Source: DATBLE01 sp963837265
GTDB lineage: Bacteria > Actinomycetota > Thermoleophilia > Gaiellales > Gaiellaceae
Reading direction: 5' to 3'
Assembly (NCBI GenBank): GCA_963837265.1
Contig: CAWIMQ010000002.1
Span: 496,001-560,000 of the forward strand
DNA: 64,000 bases
Position 1 is the first letter of the stretch, and every line of letters starts with the position of its first letter. A program made the position numbers and the translations under genes. Positions 58,719 through 64,000 of this stretch are shown piece by piece. Under the pieces are notes generated by a model. That model made no database searches. It was not told where the DNA came from and worked only from the letters and a program-made list of their open reading frames with translations.

Positions 58719-58722
<4 letters not shown>
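58213..58722 (+). CDS. Membrane protein of the MoxR cluster, probable CTG start
   Basis: About 169 residues if begun at CTG 58213: LTRLSTFAVAAVALSGALGV, AVDVYLLVTGSLALSVAIAR, then a charged cytosolic part (LAKLEREVALATETAFDVHY). CTG 58213 overlaps the preceding TGA as CTGA and has GGAG six bases upstream. The first ordinary start, GTG 58309, would remove the first membrane helix. Its end overlaps moxR (GTGA). No family named. Confidence 0.65.
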
Positions 58723-59666
<944 letters not shown>

Positions 59667-59681
<15 letters not shown>

Positions 59682-59861
59682 GCTCGACGGAGGCTCGCCG
59701 CTGAGCGCAGGCGCCGGCTCGGCCGGCGCCGGAGCATGAGCCGTAGGCTCGACGGAGGCTCGCCGCTGAGCGCGGGCGCCGGCTCGGCCGGCGCCGGAGC
59801 ATGAGCCGTAGGCTCGACGGAGGCTCGCCGCTGAGCGCAGGCGCCGGCCCGGCCGGCGCCG
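59667..59861 (+). repeat. Three 65-bp tandem repeats at the moxR-DUF58 junction
   Basis: Units begin GAGCATGAGCCGTAGGCTCG at 59667, 59732 and 59797, nearly identical over 65 bp. Each holds a copy of the moxR stop region and an ATG (59671, 59736, 59801) opening a micro-ORF of 22, 22 and 24 codons. The micro-ORFs (MSRRLDGGSPLSAGAGSAGA...) end in TGA overlapping the next start by four bases; the last overlaps the TTG of DUF58. The unit also contains the self-complementary GCGCCGG/CCGGCGC pair. Confidence 0.9.
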
Positions 59862-59871
59862 GAGCGGGAAG

Positions 59872-61146
59872 TTGAGCCGAGCCGCCTCGCCGAAGGTCAC
59901 CGCCTACGCCGCGCTCGGCGGCCTCGCGCTGGTCGCGGCGCTCGTCGCGCGCCGGCCGGAGCTGGCCGCGCTCGGCGCCCCGTTCCTGCTCCTCCTCGGC
60001 GCCGGCTTCCTCTCCGCCGCCGATCCGGCGCTTCACGCGCACGTACGGGTCGACCGGGACCGCCTGATCGAGGGCGACGAGCTGACGGTGGAGGTCGACC
60101 TCGGCGCGGAGCGCACGATCGAGCGGCTCGAGCTGCTGCTCGAGCTCCCACCGGGGATCGTCGTCGTCGAGGGCGACAACCCGGCGGCCGTACGTGTCCC
60201 GGCCGGGAGCCCGCGGACGCTCCGCGTCCGGCTGCGCGCAGAGCGGTGGGGCGCGTACCGGCTGGGCGCGCTCACCGTGCGCGCGCGGGACAGCTTCGGC
60301 CTGTTCAGCCGTGCGGCCCACCACGAGGCCTCGCTCCCGGTGAAGGTCTTCCCGCGCCGGGAGGCGCTTCAGAAGCTGCTCCGGCCGGCGGAGACGCAGC
60401 TCTTCTCGGGAGACGAGCTCTCGCGGCGAAAGGGAGAGGGAACCGAGTTCGCCGACCTGCGGCCGTACGTCTTCGGCGACCGCGTCCGCCGGATCAACTG
60501 GCGGGCGAGCGCGCGGCGCGGGGAGCTGTGGATCAACGAGCAGCACCCGGAGCGGAACGTCGACGTCGTCCTCTTCCTGGACAGTTTCGCCGACATTCGT
60601 AGCGGCTCGTCCAGCACGCTCGATCTCGCCGTCCGCGCCGCCGCCACGCTCGCCGCCAGGTACGGCCGGCGGCGCGACCGGGTCGGGCTGGTCTCGTTCG
60701 GCGGGATGGTGCGCTGGCTCGAGCCGGGCAGCGGCCTCATCCAGCTGTACCGGATCGTCGACGCGCTGCTCGACACGGAGATCACGCTCAGCTACGCGTG
60801 GAAGGCGCTCGACGTCGTGCCGCCGCGGACGCTGCCGCCGCAGGCGCTGGTGATCGCGCTCACGCCGCTCCTCGACGAGCGCTCCGTGCGCGCCCTCCTG
60901 CACCTGCGCGCCCGTGGGTTCGACGTCGCCGTCGTCGAGATCTCGCCGTTCGCCTTCGTCGAGCCGGGCGCGGACGAGACCGAGGCACTCGCCTACCGCC
61001 TGTGGCGGCTCCAGCGCGATGCGCTGCGGTCGCAGTTCCGTGCCGCCGGAGCGGCGATCGGCGAGTGGCGTGACGGCGAGCCGCTCGCCGCCACCCTGGA
61101 GGAGGTGACGTGGTTCCGGCGCTCCGCCAGAGTCGTCCGCGCCTGA
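59872..61146 (+). CDS. DUF58-domain protein with N-terminal membrane segments
   Basis: A 424-residue protein. Two hydrophobic segments (AYAALGGLALVAALVARRPE, FLLLLGAGFLSAADPA) are followed by a beta-rich region and the DUF58 core RRKGEGTEFADLRPYVFGDR followed by VRRINWRASARRGELWINE. VDVVLFLDSFADIRSG is the start of a vWA-like fold. DUF58 proteins act with MoxR ATPases. The TTG start at 59872 is set by the TTGA overlap with the last repeat micro-ORF and GGAG upstream. Confidence 0.88.
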   Translation: MSRAASPKVTAYAALGGLALVAALVARRPELAALGAPFLLLLGAGFLSAADPALHAHVRVDRDRLIEGDELTVEVDLGAERTIERLELLLELPPGIVVVEGDNPAAVRVPAGSPRTLRVRLRAERWGAYRLGALTVRARDSFGLFSRAAHHEASLPVKVFPRREALQKLLRPAETQLFSGDELSRRKGEGTEFADLRPYVFGDRVRRINWRASARRGELWINEQHPERNVDVVLFLDSFADIRSGSSSTLDLAVRAAATLAARYGRRRDRVGLVSFGGMVRWLEPGSGLIQLYRIVDALLDTEITLSYAWKALDVVPPRTLPPQALVIALTPLLDERSVRALLHLRARGFDVAVVEISPFAFVEPGADETEALAYRLWRLQRDALRSQFRAAGAAIGEWRDGEPLAATLEEVTWFRRSARVVRA

Positions 61147-61643
61147 TCCTCGGCGGGGCGGCGGTCGCCGGAGCGGCCTCCCTGGCGGCATACGCCGCGC
61201 TCGCCGCGGCCCGGCTCGGCCTGCTGCTCGCGCTGGTCGGCGCGGCGGCCGCGGTCGTGCTCGCGACCGGGCTCTCGCTGAGGGCAACCGGCCTTGCCAC
61301 ATCCGCGCTCGTGCTCCTCGGCGGCGAGTACGCCGGCTTCTTCGCCGTGCGGGGCGGGACGGTCGACCCGCGCGCGCCCCTGTACGGCGCCGGCTTCCTG
61401 GTCGTCGCAGAGCTCGCCTTCGCGGCGCTCGAGCTGCGCGCCGGGACGCCGGAGCCCGGGCTCGTCGAGCGCCGGGCGGCCGTCCTGCTCGGGCTCGCGC
61501 TCGCCACGATCGCCGCGGGCACGGCGGTGATCGCCGCCGCAGCGCTGCCGCTCGACGGCGGGGTCGTCCTCACGGCGGTCGGAGTCCTCGCCTCGGTTGC
61601 GCTGCTCCTCGCGCTCGGCCGCCTCGCCGTCCGCTCACGATGA
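61110..61643 (+). CDS. Membrane protein of the MoxR cluster
   Basis: A 177-residue protein with five or six hydrophobic segments, for example ILGGAAVAGAASLAAYAALA and GLLLALVGAAAAVVLATGLS. No Cys/His motif and no recognised family. The GTG at 61110 has a very strong GGAGGAGG ribosome site and lies inside the end of the DUF58 gene (37-bp overlap). It ends on the ATGA of the kinase gene. Confidence 0.7.
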   Translation: MVPALRQSRPRLILGGAAVAGAASLAAYAALAAARLGLLLALVGAAAAVVLATGLSLRATGLATSALVLLGGEYAGFFAVRGGTVDPRAPLYGAGFLVVAELAFAALELRAGTPEPGLVERRAAVLLGLALATIAAGTAVIAAAALPLDGGVVLTAVGVLASVALLLALGRLAVRSR

Positions 61644-62437
61644 GGATCGCGGTCGTCGGCTGCCTGTCGCTCGACTCGGTCGGCGGCGGGGCGCCGCGCA
61701 TCGGCGGCTGCCCCTACTACGCGGCCAGGGCCCTCAGGTCGCTGGCCGCGCCGGCCGTGATCGTCGCGAAGTGCGCCGCGGCAGACCGCCAGCTCCTGCT
61801 CCCCACCCTGACCCGCTTCGGCCTTCCCGTCGTGTGGCGGAGCTCGGCGACCACGACCGGCTTCTCGTTCGCCTACGAGGGCGAGCGGCGAAGCATGACG
61901 ATCGAGGCGATCGCCGATCCGTGGACTCCGGAAGAGGCCGCCGGCGCTCTGGCGGCGGTGCGCTGGGTGCACGTCGCACCGCTGACGCGCGCGGACTTCC
62001 CGGCGGAGACGCTGGAGGCGCTCGGCCGCCGGCGTCGCGTCTCGCTCGACGGCCAGGGCCTGACCCGGCCCGCACGGACCGGGACGCTCACGCTCGACGC
62101 CGACTACGACCCGGACGTCCTCCGCTTCGTCTCCATCCTCAAGCTCTCCGAGGAAGAGGCAGAGCTGCTCGTCGACGGGTACGACGAGCGGGCACTCGCA
62201 CGGCTCGGGGTGAAGGAGGTGGTGGTCACGCTCGGCTCTCGCGGCTGCATCGTCTTCGCGGACGGCGTCGCCGAGCTGGTCAAGTCCCACCGGGTCGCGA
62301 GCGCCGACCCGACCGGAGCCGGCGACGCGTTCGCCGCCGCCTACCTCGCCGCCCGGAGCGGCGGCTCCGCGCCGACCGCGGCCGCCCGCCGGGCGGCCGC
62401 GCTGGTGGCCGACCTGCTCGCCGGGCGCGCGCCGTGA
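61640..62437 (+). CDS. PfkB-family carbohydrate kinase
   Basis: A 265-residue kinase: RIAVVGCLSLDSVGGGAPRI, GGCPYYAARALRSLAAPAVI and the C-terminal PfkB signature SADPTGAGDAFAAAYLAARS, in which the Asp of GAGD is the catalytic base. It is shorter than ribokinase (about 310). Substrate is a sugar or nucleoside; not predictable. Start ATG 61640 overlaps the membrane gene. Confidence 0.88.
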   Translation: MRIAVVGCLSLDSVGGGAPRIGGCPYYAARALRSLAAPAVIVAKCAAADRQLLLPTLTRFGLPVVWRSSATTTGFSFAYEGERRSMTIEAIADPWTPEEAAGALAAVRWVHVAPLTRADFPAETLEALGRRRRVSLDGQGLTRPARTGTLTLDADYDPDVLRFVSILKLSEEEAELLVDGYDERALARLGVKEVVVTLGSRGCIVFADGVAELVKSHRVASADPTGAGDAFAAAYLAARSGGSAPTAAARRAAALVADLLAGRAP

Positions 62438-62833
62438 TCGCGCAGGTACAGACCGCCGACGGCGTCGCGCTCGTCGACCTCGACGCGGAGACCGTCGTCG
62501 TGCTCGATCCGCATGCCCCGTTCGAGCCGGCGCCGCAGCCATCCCTCGGGCTCCCGCGCGTCGTCGCCGCCGCTGCGGCAGGCTCGACGATCGTCGCCGT
62601 GGTCGACACGAAGCCGCCGCTCGTCGTCTCGCACGACGCGGGGCGCACGTGGCGCGAGTCGGGCCGCGGACTGCCGCCCGGCCGCTCGGTCGCGATCTCT
62701 CCCGGACGATCCCGACATCGTCCTCTACGCGACGCGCAACCGCCTCTACCTCTCCCGCGACGGAGCCCGGTTCTGGCAGGGCCTCGCGCCGGAGCTACCG
62801 GAGATCCAAGCCGTGCGCCTCCCGGCGTCTTGA
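62434..62833 (+). pseudogene. BNR/Asp-box repeat-like gene with a single-base frameshift
   Basis: Starting at GTG 62434 (overlapping the kinase stop), the frame reads VIAQVQTADGVALVDLDAET and PPLVVSHDAGRTWRESGRGL, then PPGRSVAIS. There it leaves the natural frame. One extra G in CCCGGAC (62704-62705) accounts for it: removing it continues as PDDPDIVLYATRNRLYLSRD, GARFWQGLAPELPEIQAVRL and a stop at 62833. The corrected protein is 132 residues with two S/DxGxxW Asp-box motifs, as in beta-propeller blades. It is short for a propeller, so it may be a fragment. Mutation or sequencing error cannot be told apart here. Confidence 0.65.
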
Positions 62834-62835
62834 CA

Positions 62836-62846
62836 GTGCCCGGCAC
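62836..62846. repeat. REP-like palindrome GTGCC-C-GGCAC
   Basis: A short palindrome directly after the stop of the frameshifted gene, in the gap between converging genes. Its core resembles AGTGCC-N-GGCACT of the 50-bp repeats. Confidence 0.5.
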
Positions 62847-62865
62847 CGTCGGGCCGGCCGCGACG

Positions 62866-63714
62866 CTAGAGCCGGAACTCGCCTCGGGCGACGACGACCG
62901 CCGAGCCGCCGACCTCGACCCGCTCCACCCGCTCGGCGCTCCCGTCCACGCGGGCGTACAGAGTCGACGGCCGCCCGATCTCGACGCCCTGGGTGATCTC
63001 GATCTCGTCGCCGAACGCGATCCGGCCGTGGCGGGCCAGGTGGAGGGCGAGCGGACCTGCCGCGGAGCCGGTCGCCGGGTCCTCGGCGACGCCGCCGCTC
63101 GGTGCGAACATCCGTGTCTTCCAGCGGGCGCCCGAGCCGGCGATGCAGTTCACGCCGAGCACGTCCGGAAGGGACTCCAGGCGCGAGAGGTCGGGCCGCA
63201 GCGCCGCGACGGCGTCCTCGGAGCCGAGCGCGACGTAGACGTGGTGGAGGCCGTTGTCGTACAGCTCGACCGGCAGCTCGGAGCGCTCGACGCCGAGCGC
63301 CGAGAGCAACAGAGCCTCGTCCTCGTACGGGACGACGGTCGGGATCGGCTGCTCCATCCGCCCGAAGACGATGCGCGCTCCCTCGCGCTCGAGCCGCACA
63401 GGCACCACGCCCTGACCGGTCTCCAGCCGGATCTCGCCGAGCTGCAGCGGCGCGCCGAGAACGAACGCCGACCCGAGCGTCGGGTGGCCGGCGAACGGCA
63501 CCTCGACCGCGGGCGTGAAGATGCGAATCCGCGCGTGCGCGCCCTCCGCCGAGGCCGGGTAGACGAACACGGTCTCGGAGAAGTTCATCTCCCGGGCGAG
63601 CGGCTGCAGCACCTCCTCCGGGAGCTCGCGCGCGTCGGTGAACACCGCGAGCTGGTTCCCGGTCAGCGGCGTGTCGGTGAAGACGTCGCAGACGACGTAC
63701 CGGAAGGCGGTCAC
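62866..63714 (-). CDS. PhzF-family isomerase-like protein
   Basis: A 282-residue protein of the PhzF/diaminopimelate-epimerase fold: RYVVCDVFTDTPLTGNQLAV, EMNFSETVFVYPASAEGAHA, RIFTPAVEVPFAGHPTLGSA and GGVAEDPATGSAAGPLALHL. The Glu in NFSETVFV is the usual catalytic residue. Likely an isomerase of unknown small-molecule substrate. GTG 63714 is the family-like start. Confidence 0.9.
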   Translation of the reverse strand: MTAFRYVVCDVFTDTPLTGNQLAVFTDARELPEEVLQPLAREMNFSETVFVYPASAEGAHARIRIFTPAVEVPFAGHPTLGSAFVLGAPLQLGEIRLETGQGVVPVRLEREGARIVFGRMEQPIPTVVPYEDEALLLSALGVERSELPVELYDNGLHHVYVALGSEDAVAALRPDLSRLESLPDVLGVNCIAGSGARWKTRMFAPSGGVAEDPATGSAAGPLALHLARHGRIAFGDEIEITQGVEIGRPSTLYARVDGSAERVERVEVGGSAVVVARGEFRL

Positions 63715-63805
63715 GCGCCGAGTGTACGGAGTGCGCGGACACGCTCGCGCCCACGCCGGCCGCCACGTCCACACGCCGGCGCCGGTGCGCATCTAGGGTC
63801 GTGAC

Positions 63806-64000
63806 GTGCGCCTGTACCTCGTCCGTCACGCGGAGGCCGCCCGCGGCGAGCCGGACCACCTCCGGCCGCTGACCGCGCCGGGGCGGGACGCGGCGCGCGC
63901 CCTCGGCGCCCGGCTCGCAGCCGAGGGGGCGCGGCCGGACGTCGTGCTGTCGAGCCCGCTCCTCCGTGCCCTCGAGACGGCCGCCGAGCTCGCCCGCGCG
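63806..64000 (+). CDS. SixA-type phosphohistidine phosphatase, 3' end beyond window
   Basis: Sixty-five codons before the right edge: VRLYLVRHAEAARGEPDHLR, PLTAPGRDAARALGARLAAE and VVLSSPLLRALETAAELARA. RHAEA holds the catalytic His of the histidine phosphatase family, and SSPLLRALETA is the SixA pattern. GTG 63806 is the start; it diverges from the PhzF gene with 91 bp between. Confidence 0.85.
   Translation, partial: MRLYLVRHAEAARGEPDHLRPLTAPGRDAARALGARLAAEGARPDVVLSSPLLRALETAAELARA

Overview
The window is uniformly GC-rich. Genes are packed head to tail with 4-base ATGA/GTGA/TTGA overlaps, and GTG and TTG starts are common. It looks like a chromosomal segment of an actinobacterium; a deep-branching soil lineage of the Thermoleophilia/Gaiellales kind is my guess from gene style and repeat content, not a proven assignment. 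No rRNA, tRNA, phage or IS element was seen. Two apparent single-base frameshifts (near 4546 and 62704) may be real or consensus errors.

Layout. 1-12 kb: a HEAT-repeat protein cut by the left edge, a secreted SGNH hydrolase, a flavin oxidase, a lone DsrE protein, a TPR-LuxR regulator, a GNAT enzyme, adenine deaminase and an F420-NADP-reductase-like protein. 10.6-20.3 kb: a [NiFe] hydrogenase locus of the NADP-linked group 3b (sulfhydrogenase) kind. The minus-strand operon encodes beta, cNMP-binding, gamma, delta and alpha proteins, a maturation protease, a HypA-like protein without its zinc ribbon, OsmC and malic enzyme. Divergent hypC-hypD-hypE lie on the plus strand.

20.4-32.2 kb is a sulfur-redox regulon. 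It holds a broken SQR-like gene with a 53-residue partner, an ArsR-thioredoxin pair, a ZIP transporter with an unknown membrane protein, and a ten-gene operon: mvhD, a HdrA protein with an inserted NfnL/GltD module, hdrA, a winged-helix protein, hdrC, hdrB, dsrE, tusA, dsrE2, tusA. A second, closely similar ArsR gene is divergent from that operon. Three copies of an inverted repeat ACAA-N8-TTGT sit before arsR1-trx, the membrane-protein gene and the mvhD/arsR2 divergent region. Both ArsR proteins carry Cys90 and Cys94. I read this as a thiol- or persulfide-responsive regulon that passes sulfane sulfur through TusA/DsrE carriers to an Hdr-type, possibly electron-bifurcating, complex. No DsrAB, Sox or lipoate-binding protein is visible here. 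This is the most interesting part of the window.

32-45 kb: two ABC-2 exporters, threonine catabolism (kbl, tdh), a DsbA-like/VKOR oxidative folding pair, a YceI-flavin reductase operon opposite a MarR regulator with a clear operator, a methyltransferase, a CopD-like protein, an aldolase-like protein, a PAS-LuxR regulator and a TrkA-C protein. 45-52.5 kb: one operon for a cytochrome bc complex plus a caa3-type oxidase. 52.5-55.4 kb: molybdate uptake (modABC) with a Mop regulator. 55.7-57.3 kb: a TPP riboswitch before a CytX-like permease. 57.4-61.6 kb: a MoxR/DUF58/DUF4129 cluster with a 65-bp tandem triplication at the moxR-DUF58 junction. The right end holds a PfkB kinase, a frameshifted BNR-like gene, a PhzF protein and the start of a SixA-type phosphatase. 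Palindromic REP-like repeats of several families are scattered between genes.
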